The notes beneath the pieces were generated by a model. It saw only the letters and a program-made list of their open reading frames with translations, was not told the DNA's origin and did no database searches. From Sphingomonas ginsenosidimutans (lineage in GTDB: Bacteria; Pseudomonadota; Alphaproteobacteria; Sphingomonadales; Sphingomonadaceae), in the NCBI RefSeq assembly GCF_002374835.1, contig NZ_NWVD01000010.1:1-64000 (forward strand): a stretch of 64,000 nucleotides of DNA. Direction: 5' to 3'. Position numbers and translations under genes: made by a program. Positions 50,148-59,491 of this stretch are shown piece after piece (the first letter of the stretch is position 1; each line of letters begins with the position of its first letter).

Positions 50148-52181
50148 ATGAGCCGCACTATCGATCGCCGCCAGATGCTTCGCGGCGCCGCCCTTGCTGG
50201 CGGTGGCATGGCGCTGACCGCCTATATGCCCGCGTGGGCGCAGCCTGTCTCGGGCGGGATCGTCAAACCGCTGCCGACCGTCTCGGGCACTGACATCGCG
50301 CTGACGATCGACAGTTTCAGACTTCCCGTCGACGGCAAGTCGACGCCCGCAATCGGCGTCAACGGCACGGTGCCGGCCCCTCTCATTCGCTTGAAGGAGG
50401 GGCAAAAGGTCCGCCTCTCCGTCACCAACAATCTCGACGAGGACAGTTCGATCCACTGGCATGGGCTGCTCGTGCCGTTCGCGATGGACGGCGTGCCCGG
50501 CATCAGCTTCCCCGGCATCAAGGCGCGCTCGACCTTCATCTACGAGTTCCCGATCATCCAGTCGGGCACCTACTGGTATCACAGCCATTCCGGCGAGCAG
50601 GAGCAGGGCGGACTTTACGGGCCGATCGTGATCGACCCGGCCGGTGCCGATCCGATCGCGTTCGACCGCGAGCATGTGATCGTGCTGTCCGACCACAGCC
50701 AGATGACCGGCGAGCAGATTTTCCGGAAGCTGAAGCAGATGGGCGGCGCCTATTTCAACTATCAGCGGCCGACCCTCGCGGGCTTGCTCGCGGGTCGGGA
50801 AATGCCGCTCAAGGACCGGATCGAGTGGGGAAAGATGCGAATGGACCCCGCCGACATCGCCGACGTCACCGGCTCGACCTATACCTTCCTGGTCAACGGC
50901 TACGGGCCGTATGACAACTGGACGGGGCTGTTCAAGCCGGGCGAGCGGGTCCGCTTGCGGATCATCAACGCCGCGGCGCAGACCAACTTCAACGTCCGCA
51001 TCCCCGACCTGCCGATGACCGTCGTGCAGGCCGATGGGCAGAATGTCCGTCCGGTGAAGATCGACGAGTTCCAGATCGGCGTTGCCGAGACGTTCGACGT
51101 GATCGTGACGCCCGAGGACCGGGCCTACAGCTTCGTCTCCGAGGCTATCGATCGCTCCGGCATGGGCCGGGCGACGCTCGCCCCGCGTGAGGGGATGGTC
51201 GCCCCGGTCCCGCCGCTTCGTCCGCGCACGCTGCTGACCATGACCGATATGGGCATGGACATGGGGAGCATGGGCGGGATGCAGGGCATGTCCGGCATGA
51301 AGGACGAGAGCCCGGTCGCCACGCGCGGGCCGGACCCCACCTTGATGCAGAACGCCTCGCGCAATCTTTGGAAGCTGACGGGCTGGAAGGGGCCGACCGA
51401 TCACGGGACGGTCGCGGCAGGCGCAGCGATGGCGGGCATGTCCGGCATGTCGGGCATGGACCACAGCCAGATGGGCGGCGCTGTAATGCCCGGGATGGAC
51501 CATAGCCAAATGGCAGCGGGCGGTGCTGGCATGGCCGGCATGGACCATAGTGCCATGTCGGGCGGATCGGGCCAGGCTGGCGGCATGGCCGGGATGGACC
51601 ACGGGTCGGGTGGCGGCATGAACATGAACATGCGCGACCCGAAGAATGCGCCGGGCGTGAAGATGGGGCCGGGCGTGCAGACCATCTCCCCGATGCCGAA
51701 GGACCGTAGCGGTGAACCGCCCCAGGGTCTGGAGGGCCTGGATCACCGCGTCCTCACCTATCGCGACCTCGTTTCGCTCGCGCCCAACCCCGACGTGCGC
51801 GCGCCGTCGCGTCAGTTCGAGATCCATCTGACCGGTAACATGGAGCGCTACATGTGGGGCTTCGACGGGCAGAAGCTGAGCGATCCCGCCGACCCCATCC
51901 CGTTCCGCAAAGGCGAGCGGGCGCGGGTGACGTTGGTCAACGATACGATGATGCCGCACCCCATCCATCTCCACGGCCATTTCTTCGAGCTGGTGACGGG
52001 GCACGGCAATCATGCGCCGCGCAAGCACACCGTCAACGTGCCGCCTGGAGGCAAGATGACCTTTGATCTGACCGCCGATGCACCCGGCGATTGGGCGTTC
52101 CACTGTCACAATCTCTACCACATGACCGCAGGCATGATGCGCGTCGTCACCGTTCGCCCGTTCGCGGGAGAGGCGGCATGA
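50148..52181 (+). CDS. copA: CopA multicopper oxidase (copper resistance)
   Basis: Six hundred and seventy-seven residues. Twin-arginine signal (SRTIDRRQMLRGAALAGG). Copper sites: HWHGLLVPF, WYHSHSGEQ, then HPIHLHGHFFEL and HCHNLYHMTAGMM at the C-terminus, all with complete ligands. A long Met/Gly/His-rich insert (about 375-490) has repeats of MAGMDHS type that bind extra Cu(I). It oxidises Cu(I) to Cu(II) in the periplasm. The stop overlaps copB (ATGA). Confidence 0.93.
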   Translation: MSRTIDRRQMLRGAALAGGGMALTAYMPAWAQPVSGGIVKPLPTVSGTDIALTIDSFRLPVDGKSTPAIGVNGTVPAPLIRLKEGQKVRLSVTNNLDEDSSIHWHGLLVPFAMDGVPGISFPGIKARSTFIYEFPIIQSGTYWYHSHSGEQEQGGLYGPIVIDPAGADPIAFDREHVIVLSDHSQMTGEQIFRKLKQMGGAYFNYQRPTLAGLLAGREMPLKDRIEWGKMRMDPADIADVTGSTYTFLVNGYGPYDNWTGLFKPGERVRLRIINAAAQTNFNVRIPDLPMTVVQADGQNVRPVKIDEFQIGVAETFDVIVTPEDRAYSFVSEAIDRSGMGRATLAPREGMVAPVPPLRPRTLLTMTDMGMDMGSMGGMQGMSGMKDESPVATRGPDPTLMQNASRNLWKLTGWKGPTDHGTVAAGAAMAGMSGMSGMDHSQMGGAVMPGMDHSQMAAGGAGMAGMDHSAMSGGSGQAGGMAGMDHGSGGGMNMNMRDPKNAPGVKMGPGVQTISPMPKDRSGEPPQGLEGLDHRVLTYRDLVSLAPNPDVRAPSRQFEIHLTGNMERYMWGFDGQKLSDPADPIPFRKGERARVTLVNDTMMPHPIHLHGHFFELVTGHGNHAPRKHTVNVPPGGKMTFDLTADAPGDWAFHCHNLYHMTAGMMRVVTVRPFAGEAA

Positions 52182-53470
52182 ACCGGCTGACCGCGGCGCT
52201 CGCCGCCGCCACCATGCTCGGCATCGCCGGTCCTGTCGCCGCTCAGTCGATGCAGGGCATGGATCATTCGGCAATGCCGGGCATGACCATGCCGATGCCT
52301 GCGAAAAAGAAGCCGGTGGTGAAGCCCACGGCCAAAGGCAAGCCGGCCAAGACTAGGTCAGCTCCTGCGAGGCGACCATCAGCTTCGACGACGAAACGCC
52401 GCGCCGCGCCAACGGCCGGCATGAATGGTATGGATCACGGGACCATGCCGGGCATGGATCACTCGTCTATGCCCGGCATGGACCATGCGGCTCCGCAGGG
52501 CTCACAGCAGGGCATGGAAGCCATGCCGGGGATGCAGATGCCCGGAAACGGCCAAACGGTCCCTCAGGGCTCCCAGCAGCCGATGCAGGGCATGGACCAT
52601 TCGGCGATGCCGGGGATGACCATGCCAGCCGACCAGCACAGCGGCCACGACATGCAGGGCATGTCGGGAATGGCCGGAATGCCAGGCATGGCGGCCGATG
52701 GGGTGCAGCAGACTGGCACCGCGCTTCCCGCAGGAAACGCCCCCGCCCCGCCCCTGCCGACCGACCATGCGGCCGACAGCGTTTACGGCGCGGACGCGAT
52801 GGCGATGGGTCGCCATCACCTTCAGCAGCATCACGGCGGTCAAAACTTCAGCCAGGTGCTATTGAACCTCGCTGAGTATCAATTCCGCAACGGTCGTGAC
52901 GGCTATCGCTGGGATGGCGAGGCGTGGTTCGGGGGTGACATCAACCGCCTCTTCATCAAGTCTGAGGGCGAGGGAGCCTTCCGCGAGGGCATCGAGAGCG
53001 CCGAGGTGCAGGCGCTCTATAGCCGGACCATTGGCCCTTATTTCAATCTACAAGCGGGTGTCCGCCAGGATTTGGGGCCGTCCCCGAAACGCACCTATGC
53101 GACCGTCGGGCTGGAGGGGCTGGCACCGGGCTTCTTCGAGCTAGAGGGCGCGGTATTCCTGTCCAACAAGGGCGACCTGCTAGGGCGGCTTGAGGGCTAT
53201 TACGACCAGCGCATCACCCAGCGGCTGATCCTGCAACCGCGCGCCGAGCTCAATTTCGCTGCGCAGGACGTGCCGGAAAACCGGATCGGATCGGGCCTAT
53301 CCAACGCCGAGCTTGGATTGCGGCTGCGTTATGAGATCCGGCGCGAGTTCGCCCCCTATGTCGGCGTGTCATGGGATCGCCGCTTCGGCGACACCGCCCG
53401 CTACGCGCGCGCCGATGGGGATCGCGCAACGTCCAAGAGCATCGTCGCCGGCGTTCGTGTCTGGTTCTGA
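52178..53470 (+). CDS. copB: CopB outer-membrane copper-binding protein
   Basis: Four hundred and thirty residues. A signal peptide is followed by a long Met/His/Pro-rich part with many MQGMDHSAMPGM-type repeats (residues about 25-190), then the conserved CopB beta-barrel (about 210-430, HGGQNFSQVLLNLAEYQFRNG...ending VAGVRVWF). It binds copper at the outer membrane. The Met-rich part is longer than the conserved domain and low in complexity. Confidence 0.88.
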   Translation: MNRLTAALAAATMLGIAGPVAAQSMQGMDHSAMPGMTMPMPAKKKPVVKPTAKGKPAKTRSAPARRPSASTTKRRAAPTAGMNGMDHGTMPGMDHSSMPGMDHAAPQGSQQGMEAMPGMQMPGNGQTVPQGSQQPMQGMDHSAMPGMTMPADQHSGHDMQGMSGMAGMPGMAADGVQQTGTALPAGNAPAPPLPTDHAADSVYGADAMAMGRHHLQQHHGGQNFSQVLLNLAEYQFRNGRDGYRWDGEAWFGGDINRLFIKSEGEGAFREGIESAEVQALYSRTIGPYFNLQAGVRQDLGPSPKRTYATVGLEGLAPGFFELEGAVFLSNKGDLLGRLEGYYDQRITQRLILQPRAELNFAAQDVPENRIGSGLSNAELGLRLRYEIRREFAPYVGVSWDRRFGDTARYARADGDRATSKSIVAGVRVWF

Positions 53471-53485
53471 TCGATGGAGGAACAG

Positions 53486-54070
53486 ATGGCTCAAGACGGC
53501 AGGCGCTCGATAAGGCAGCACTTCCCGAGCCTGCCGTTCGTAGGCGCCCTGGCGATCGTCCTGGCGCTGGGCGCAGCCGCGTTTATCTACCTTGGCGTGT
53601 ATAACATCGCGGCCGACGAACCGCACACGCCGGCGGTCTATTCAATGCTCGAACGCCTGCGCGATCGGTCGATTGAGGCACGCGCGCGCGGCATAACACC
53701 CCCGGCCGATCTGGCATCGGCGCAGCGCGTGTCAGTCGGCGCGGGCCTTTACGGAGAAATGTGTTCCGGTTGCCATCTCGGCCCCGGCGTCGAGAAATCC
53801 GAGATGAGCCAGGGCCTCTATCCACAGGCGCCGGAACTCGCGCGCGCTCAAGATCTCACCCCCGCCCAGCAATTCTGGATCATCAAGCACGGGGTGAAGC
53901 TCAGCGCCATGCCGGCATGGGGCAAGACGCATCCCGACCCCCTAATTTGGAATATGGTCGCGTTCGTCCGCAAGCTCCCCGGCATGACGCCCGAACAGTA
54001 TAAGGCACTGGTCGCGAGCGCCCCGGCCGATCACGACGAGATGATGAAGGACATGCCGGGTATGAAGTGA
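53486..54070 (+). CDS. membrane-anchored c-type cytochrome
   Basis: One hundred and ninety-four residues. One N-terminal membrane helix (FVGALAIVLALGAAAFIYLGVY), then a monohaem cytochrome domain with CSGCH at about 92, an axial Met in SAMPAWGK, and a Met-rich end (MMKDMPGMK). I chose ATG 53486, because GGAGG lies 5 nt before it. It may take electrons from the copper oxidase or pass them to respiration. Part of the cop unit. Confidence 0.8.
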   Translation: MAQDGRRSIRQHFPSLPFVGALAIVLALGAAAFIYLGVYNIAADEPHTPAVYSMLERLRDRSIEARARGITPPADLASAQRVSVGAGLYGEMCSGCHLGPGVEKSEMSQGLYPQAPELARAQDLTPAQQFWIIKHGVKLSAMPAWGKTHPDPLIWNMVAFVRKLPGMTPEQYKALVASAPADHDEMMKDMPGMK

Positions 54071-54095
54071 CCCCGGCGACGAGGTTGAGGGAGGA

Positions 54096-54833
54096 GTGGT
54101 TCTGAAAAGCGCGAAACTGAGGCTGCATCTACTCGCGAGCCGCACGCACAAATGGCTCGCGATCATCATCGGCGCGCAACTCCTGCTATGGTTCGCAAGC
54201 GGCGCCCTGATGAGCTTCCTGCCGATCGATCGGGTGCATGGCGATCACCTCGTTGACCGCAAAGCCGCGGCGCCCCTTCCCCGCGGCAGCACGTTCGCCC
54301 CACCATCGGCGATCGTAGGCGCAGCAGATGCGCCCATCGAGGCCATCACCTATCGCATGTGGCTTGGCCGCCCGGTCGCCGAGGTCGCGACAGCCAAGGG
54401 AACGCGCCTGTTCGACGCCGCGACGGGCCAAGCGCTGCCAGCACCAACGGCTCGTGAGGCCGAGGAGATCGCGCGTTTGGCATGGCGTGGCGGTGCTCGA
54501 CCAGCGGCGAAGGTAGAGCGGATCGAGCGCGCCAGCCCCGAATATCGCGGCACGCTCCCCGCCTGGCGCGTCGCGTTCGCCGACCTCGATTCCACCCGCG
54601 TCTTTGTCGCGGCCGACACCGGTCGGATCTCGGCTGTCCGAACCGGCACTTGGCGGCTCTACGACTTCTTCTGGGGCCTTCACATCATGGATTGGACGAA
54701 TCACGAGAACTTCAACACGCCCTGGCTGCTCGCCTTCGCGATCGGTGGGCTTGCGCTTTGGTTAGGGGGGGCAGTGCTTCTCTACATGCGATGGCCCAAA
54801 ACGCGGCGTCGCAACATCGTGATCGAGGCATAA
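54096..54833 (+). CDS. PepSY-associated membrane protein
   Basis: Two hundred and forty-five residues, two membrane helices flanking a soluble domain. N-terminal LHLLASRTHKWLAIIIGAQLLLWFASGALMS and the C-terminal WRLYDFFWGLHIMDWTNHENFNTPWLL are the PepSY-TM pattern, related to iron- and copper-reductase-type proteins. The GTG start follows GGGAGGA closely. It may reduce or transport a metal; exact role unknown. Last gene of the copAB operon. Confidence 0.78.
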   Translation: MVLKSAKLRLHLLASRTHKWLAIIIGAQLLLWFASGALMSFLPIDRVHGDHLVDRKAAAPLPRGSTFAPPSAIVGAADAPIEAITYRMWLGRPVAEVATAKGTRLFDAATGQALPAPTAREAEEIARLAWRGGARPAAKVERIERASPEYRGTLPAWRVAFADLDSTRVFVAADTGRISAVRTGTWRLYDFFWGLHIMDWTNHENFNTPWLLAFAIGGLALWLGGAVLLYMRWPKTRRRNIVIEA

Positions 54834-54915
54834 TATACGCGGCTCAGGAGCGTAGCCCTCGGAAATAAAGTCCTGTTTCCTGACAATTTCTCGCGCGTTC
54901 TAGCACCCCGGGTGA

Positions 54916-54938
54916 GGGATAGCCGCCTCGCACGCGTA
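54916..54938 (+). promoter_or_regulatory. ECF-type promoter (GGGATA-N12-GCGTA) before DUF305 gene
   Basis: GGGATA at 54916-54921 and GCGTA at 54934-54938, the same 12-bp spacing, 28 bp upstream of the DUF305 start. It is the only ECF-type site far (about 5 kb) from the sigma operon. Confidence 0.7.
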
Positions 54939-54966
54939 GAAGTCTTAGAACCCAGGGAGATCAATA

Positions 54967-55359
54967 ATGCGCTTCGCACCAACATTCGCAGCTTTGGCGC
55001 TGCTCGCCACGCCCGCCCTCGCGCAGCAGAGCGGCGGAATGCAGGGCATGAACCACGGTCAGATGGCCGGCATGAACCACGACGACATGGCGGGCATGAT
55101 GGCCGGCAATCCCTACGGCCAGGCCGAGATGGACATGCATCAGAAGATGATGGCGGCCAAGCAGGGCGACGCGGCCGAAATGTGGACGCGCAAGATGATC
55201 GAGCATCACCGAGGCGCCATCGCCATGTCGCGCGTTGCGGTGCGTGACGCGCGCGACGCCGAGACCAAGCGCATGGCGCAGATGACGATCACGAAACAGG
55301 AAAAGGATATTGCCGAGCTGCAGGCGTGGCTCAGCAAGCACGGCAAGCGCCCGCAATAA
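54967..55359 (+). CDS. DUF305 exported copper-associated protein
   Basis: One hundred and thirty residues with a signal peptide (LATPALA). The mature part has Met/His-rich MQGMNHGQMAGMNHDDMAGMM, then the DUF305 signature MIEHHRGAIAMSRVAV. It is preceded by the ECF promoter and followed by DUF411, so it belongs to the copper response. DUF305 proteins are thought to bind copper in the periplasm by paired His and Met. Confidence 0.88.
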   Translation: MRFAPTFAALALLATPALAQQSGGMQGMNHGQMAGMNHDDMAGMMAGNPYGQAEMDMHQKMMAAKQGDAAEMWTRKMIEHHRGAIAMSRVAVRDARDAETKRMAQMTITKQEKDIAELQAWLSKHGKRPQ

Positions 55360-55369
55360 GGGAGCGCTG

Positions 55370-55420
55370 CCCCGCCCTGTCGATCCCCCTACCCCCCGGC
55401 AGGGCGGGGATTTCCTTTTA
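55370..55420 (+). terminator. GC-rich hairpin with T-rich tail between DUF305 and DUF411
   Basis: A perfect 10-bp stem CCCCGCCCTG / CAGGGCGGGG with a 20-nt loop, followed by ATTTCCTTTT. It fits an intrinsic terminator or attenuator that would lower DUF411 expression relative to DUF305. Confidence 0.6.
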
Positions 55421-55430
55421 GGAGCTGATG

Positions 55431-55880
55431 ATGAAGAATGGTGTTCGTGGCGCCGTCGCCGCCTTGCTAATGACCATCCCAGCGGTCGCATCGGCCGCGG
55501 CCGACATCGCCATGCACCGCGATCCGGGTTGCGGCTGTTGCGAGAAATGGGCGGCGCAGGTGCGTCAGCAGTTCGGCCGCAAGGTCCAGATCATCGACGA
55601 TGATCGCCGTGAGGTGCTGCAGCGTAAGATCGGCCTGCCCGCTGACCTCGCGTCCTGCCATACCGCGATCATCGACGGCATGGCGTTTGAGGGACATGTC
55701 CCGATCGCGGACATGAAGCGCGCGCTGGCCCAGCATCCTAAAGGCGTGCGCGGCTTGGCCGTGGCCGGAATGCCGATGGGCTCACCGGGCATGGAGGTGC
55801 CCGGCATGAGAACCCAGCCCTATGACGTCATTGCGTTCGGTGCCGCTGGCCGGCGTGTCTTTGCTAGCCACGGCGCCTAA
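55431..55880 (+). CDS. DUF411 exported metal-binding protein
   Basis: About 149 residues. A signal peptide to ASAAA; then the DUF411 motif MHRDPGCGCCEKWAAQV and ASCHTAIIDGMAFEGHVP, whose Cys and His bind copper. A Met-rich end (GMPMGSPGMEVPGM) adds soft ligands. A GGAG ribosome binding site precedes it. It follows DUF305 across a hairpin terminator. Likely a periplasmic copper carrier. Confidence 0.86.
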   Translation: MKNGVRGAVAALLMTIPAVASAAADIAMHRDPGCGCCEKWAAQVRQQFGRKVQIIDDDRREVLQRKIGLPADLASCHTAIIDGMAFEGHVPIADMKRALAQHPKGVRGLAVAGMPMGSPGMEVPGMRTQPYDVIAFGAAGRRVFASHGA

Positions 55881-55993
55881 ACGACAGGTTGTCTTGTGAG
55901 CGGCAAATCTTCCCCGGCGCTTCATGCCGGCACTACGGCACCCGGCAAACCACCCGTATTGACCTCGGCGTTGACAATTGGGATAGTATCCGG

Positions 55994-56350
55994 GTGTTGA
56001 AAGCTCGTCTTTCTCTCTTGCTTCTTGTTGGAGCGTTGCTTGGCCTTTTGGGCCAAGGAATTGCGTATGCGGCCGGCCCATCGCTCTCACCCAAGATGGC
56101 GATGAGCCATGTCACCCCATCCCGCATGGATTGCGCGGGTATGGCGACCCCGGATCCGTCATCGGAACACCCATGCAAAGGACTGACGCTGGCGTGTATC
56201 GCCCAAATGGGATGCGTTGTTCCCATGACGTTTGAGGAGCCGGCAAGAGTGCTGAAGCGCTCGATCGCATCTCAAATCGTTATCTGGCCTGCCAGCCGGG
56301 CACTTGCCGGCCTCAACGTCGCTCCCGAGCCCGAACCGCCTACCGTTTGA
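55994..56350 (+). CDS. exported Cys/Met-containing small protein upstream of cus genes
   Basis: One hundred and eighteen residues from GTG 55994. A signal peptide (LSLLLLVGALLGLLGQGIAYA) leads to a mature part with Met and Cys pairs (MAMSHVTPSRMDCAGM, HPCKGL, LACIAQMGCVVPM), which could bind Cu(I). No family was recognised. It is the first of two small secreted proteins before cusCBAF. The alternative, longer frame has no good start. Confidence 0.55.
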   Translation: MLKARLSLLLLVGALLGLLGQGIAYAAGPSLSPKMAMSHVTPSRMDCAGMATPDPSSEHPCKGLTLACIAQMGCVVPMTFEEPARVLKRSIASQIVIWPASRALAGLNVAPEPEPPTV

Positions 56351-56432
56351 TCGAGTCAAGCCGTGTCAGGCTGCAGCCGTTCGCCGGTTGCGGCTCTGCC
56401 GATTTTAAATCTCGATCAAATTGGAAAGTGAC

Positions 56433-56684
56433 ATGAAAACGTTCATCTTGGCGGTATTTGCCGCTAGCCTCGCCGCGTCGGCAGCGACGGCGGCCACATC
56501 TGAAAATAAAAGCAATGGTCATTGGGAGTGGCGTTCCAATTACCAGCCGGGCCCGCGGGCGCCGCTTCAAGCCCCACGTCGCGTATGGGTTACGGACGTT
56601 CCCCAGTCGAGCGCCTGCGTGTGCCCGATGATGGAACGCGGTCGCGACGCCTGCATGTCAATGAAGGGCGGCCAGTCAACTTAA
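56433..56684 (+). CDS. small secreted Cys-containing protein
   Basis: Eighty-three residues, signal peptide cleaved near ATAATS, mature part with WEWRSNYQPGPRAPLQ and a C-terminal Cys/Met set (ACVCPMMERGRDACMSM). The start is ATG 56433 (MKTFILAV), with GGAAAG upstream. Unknown function; the metal-ligand composition and position 80 bp before cusC suggest copper handling. Confidence 0.6.
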   Translation: MKTFILAVFAASLAASAATAATSENKSNGHWEWRSNYQPGPRAPLQAPRRVWVTDVPQSSACVCPMMERGRDACMSMKGGQST

Positions 56685-56765
56685 GCTGGCGAGCCTGAAC
56701 AGGTGCCGGGCTCCGATCAACCATTTGGAGCCCGGCCATCATTATGACATGAAGGGACTAGAGGG

Positions 56766-57995
56766 ATGCGCGCATCCATGATGCTCGCGGTCGCCGCGCT
56801 CACGACGAGCGCCGCGCACGCGCAGACACTTACCTATGACCAAGCGCTGCGCGATGCGGTTGCCAACGCCCCGGGAGCGGTTGCCGGTCGCGCGGGGGTC
56901 AGCGCCGCCCAAGCCGATGCACGTGCGGCGGGAAGCCTTCCGGACCCCCGTGTGTCGATCGGAATCGAGAATTATCCTGTCTCTGGGCCACCCGCCTTCT
57001 CCCTATCCAGAGACGACATGACGATGGGGCGTGTCGGTTTCCAACAGGACCTACCCAACCTTGCCAAGCGTCATGCCGCGCAAGCGCAGGCACGCGCCGT
57101 GATCGCAACGGCAGAAGCATCGCAAGCGACCAAGCTCCGGGAGGTGCGATTGGGAGCGGGGCAGGCATGGATCGACCTTGCTTATGCCGAGCGTCGACTA
57201 GCTGCCCTCGACACCGTTCTGCTATTCCTTCGATCTCTCCCTTCCGCTGCGCGGGCCGCCGTGACGACCGGTTCGGTCCGCCCTGGTCAGACACTGACGA
57301 CCGATCAGGAGATCGCGGCACTCGACGACCGCCGCGACGAGTTGATGGCCGCCGTTGCGCGCGCCCGCGCGATGCTGGCTCGCTGGACCGGCGTATCGGC
57401 GCCCGAGATTGCCGGCGATATGCCCGCGATCGATCTGGCTCCGGCGCGGCTGCGGGACGCGCTCAGCCTTCACTCCGACATGGTTCTCGCCGAGGCCGGT
57501 ATTCAGCGCGCCCAGGCCGACGTGGATGCGGCGCGAGCGGAGAAGCGACCCGATTGGGGGGTAGAGGTAGCTTATCAACGCCGTGACCCCCGGTATGGCG
57601 ACATGGTGTCGGCGGGAGTTTCGATGAGCCTGCCGCTGTTCGCTCGATCGCGTCAGAACCCGCGCATCGAAGCCCGCAAATCCGCACAGGCGCAGGCCGA
57701 GGCCGCGCGCGAAGAAACCCGGCGCACATTGGCAGCCGATCTGGAGGCCGCGCTGGCGGACCACCAAATGCATCACAGCCAATGGCAGCGCGCGCGCGAC
57801 GTGCTCCTTCCGCTCGCTCGGAAGCGAGCCGATCTGGAGATAGCGAGCTACTCTGCCGGTCGCGCGAGTCTTGCGGATGCCATCGAAGCCAAGACCGCGC
57901 TCGCCGACGCCGAGCTGACCGTGCTCGACCGTGAGGCGCTCGTCGCCGCAGACTCTGTCCGCCTCACCATTACCTTCGGGAGCGCCGATCGATGA
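56766..57995 (+). CDS. cusC: CusC-like outer-membrane channel
   Basis: Four hundred and nine residues, TolC family: signal peptide, paired coiled-coil repeats, with SLPDPRVSIGIENYPV (first block) and SAGVSMSLPLFARSRQNPRI (second block). It is the outer-membrane duct of the Cu/Ag RND system. The stop overlaps cusB (ATGA). Confidence 0.87.
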   Translation: MRASMMLAVAALTTSAAHAQTLTYDQALRDAVANAPGAVAGRAGVSAAQADARAAGSLPDPRVSIGIENYPVSGPPAFSLSRDDMTMGRVGFQQDLPNLAKRHAAQAQARAVIATAEASQATKLREVRLGAGQAWIDLAYAERRLAALDTVLLFLRSLPSAARAAVTTGSVRPGQTLTTDQEIAALDDRRDELMAAVARARAMLARWTGVSAPEIAGDMPAIDLAPARLRDALSLHSDMVLAEAGIQRAQADVDAARAEKRPDWGVEVAYQRRDPRYGDMVSAGVSMSLPLFARSRQNPRIEARKSAQAQAEAAREETRRTLAADLEAALADHQMHHSQWQRARDVLLPLARKRADLEIASYSAGRASLADAIEAKTALADAELTVLDREALVAADSVRLTITFGSADR

Positions 57996-59491
57996 GCGAC
58001 ACTACCATTACCCGCGCCCGCCTTGTCACCGCGGTAAGCGCGCTGGTGCTGGTCGCAGGGGGCGTGGGCTTCGGGCTCGCGAAACTTGGCACGTCCTCGG
58101 CTGCCGATCAAACGGCATCCCCAGCCCCGCAGAAGAAGATCCTCTACTGGTATGATCCGATGATCCCGGGGGAGCGGCACGACGGCCCGGGTCTCTCGTC
58201 GATGAGGATGAAACTGATCCCCCGCTATGCCGACGAGGGCGCAGGCGGTAGCGCCGCACCGGGCGTAGCGATCGATCCGGCCAGCCTCCAGCGGCTCGGC
58301 GCGCGGATCGTCACGGTCGAACGCGGATCGTTGTCAAACTCGGCCTCGGCAACCGGCAGCATCGAGTTCAATGACCGCAACGTTGCGGTCGTGCAGGCAC
58401 GCAGCGGCGGCTTCGTTCAGCGCGTCTATGCGCGCGCGCCAGGCGATGTCGTGCCGGCAGGCGCCCCGCTCGCCGATATCCTTGTGCCCGAATGGGCGGG
58501 CGCGCAGGCGGAGTATCTCGCCGTGCGCCGCACCGGGGATGCCGGGCTCACGCGGGCGGCACGAGAGCGCCTGTTGCTTCTCGGGATGCCCGCCGGATCG
58601 ATTGCATCGGCGGAGTGGCGCGGCCGACCGCAAGGTGTGACGACGATCAGCACGCCCGTGGGGGGCGTCATCAAGACGCTCGGCGTCCGACAGGGGATGA
58701 CGGTCGCGCAAGGACAGACACTGGCGGAGGTGAACGGCCTCGCCACCGTGTGGCTGAACGCGGCTGTCCCTGAGGCCCTCGCAGGAAACCTGCGGATCGG
58801 CACGCCCGTCATCGCCACGCTGGCGGCTTTCCCGGGCGAAAGCTTCAGGGGCCGCATCGCTGCGATCCTGCCCCAGGCCGAGGCAGCGAGCCGCACGCTC
58901 ACAATCCGCGTCGAGCTCCCCAACCGTGCCGGCCGGTTGCGCCCCGGTATGTTCGCCAGCGTGGCGCTCGACCAGGGGAGCCGCGATGCACTCCTTGTTC
59001 CGAGTGAGGCCGTGATCCGGACCGGCCGGCGCACACTCGTCATGTTGGCAGGGCCGGGTGGACGCTTTCGACCCGCCGAGGTTCGCACTGGCGCAGAAGG
59101 CGGCGGCAAAACCGAGATAGTCGCCGGCCTGACCGAGGGTGAGAAGGTTGTCGCGTCGGGCCAGTTCCTGATCGACTCCGAAGCGAGCCTCGCTGGCCTC
59201 GATGCGCGTCCGATTGGTGTCGAAGCGTCACCCGCAACAAAGCCGGCCGTGAAACCCACCGCGTCGATCTACGAGACGGTCGGCAGCATCGAGGCGATCG
59301 ATCGCAGTTCCGTCACCCTGTCCCATCAGCCCGTTCCGGCGATCGGCTGGCCGGCCATGACAATGACGTTCCGCGTCGCCGATCCCGCGTTGGTGCGTGG
59401 GTATCGCAAGGGTGAGCGGGTGCGGTTCGGCTTTGATCAACCCGCCGATGGTCCAACGCTGCGCCGCATGACGCGCGAGGCTGGGCGATGA
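57992..59491 (+). CDS. cusB: CusB-like adaptor fused to a CusF-like domain
   Basis: Four hundred and ninety-nine residues. N-terminal membrane anchor; [20 protein letters not shown] heavy-metal-binding segment (about 50-80, as in CusB, without Cys); adaptor body ([22 protein letters not shown] and later [17 protein letters not shown]). The C-terminal ~80 residues are a CusF domain with GWPAMTMTF, the Trp/Met copper site. It hands Cu(I)/Ag(I) to the pump. The same domain recurs as free CusF at 62625. Confidence 0.9.
   Translation: MSDTTITRARLVTAVSALVLVAGGVGFGLAKLGTSSAADQTASPAPQKKILYWYDPMIPGERHDGPGLSSMRMKLIPRYADEGAGGSAAPGVAIDPASLQRLGARIVTVERGSLSNSASATGSIEFNDRNVAVVQARSGGFVQRVYARAPGDVVPAGAPLADILVPEWAGAQAEYLAVRRTGDAGLTRAARERLLLLGMPAGSIASAEWRGRPQGVTTISTPVGGVIKTLGVRQGMTVAQGQTLAEVNGLATVWLNAAVPEALAGNLRIGTPVIATLAAFPGESFRGRIAAILPQAEAASRTLTIRVELPNRAGRLRPGMFASVALDQGSRDALLVPSEAVIRTGRRTLVMLAGPGGRFRPAEVRTGAEGGGKTEIVAGLTEGEKVVASGQFLIDSEASLAGLDARPIGVEASPATKPAVKPTASIYETVGSIEAIDRSSVTLSHQPVPAIGWPAMTMTFRVADPALVRGYRKGERVRFGFDQPADGPTLRRMTREAGR

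Noticed and set aside
51240..51620. Repeated short units that look like a tandem repeat or CRISPR
   Set aside because: They are in-frame copies of a Met-Gly-Asp-His type codon pattern within copA, with no spacer structure; the same happens in copB at 52240-52700.
50007..52274. Long minus-strand frame opposite copA (about 755 codons)
   Set aside because: Antisense shadow of the multicopper oxidase, His-rich because it mirrors Met codons (ATG read as CAT).
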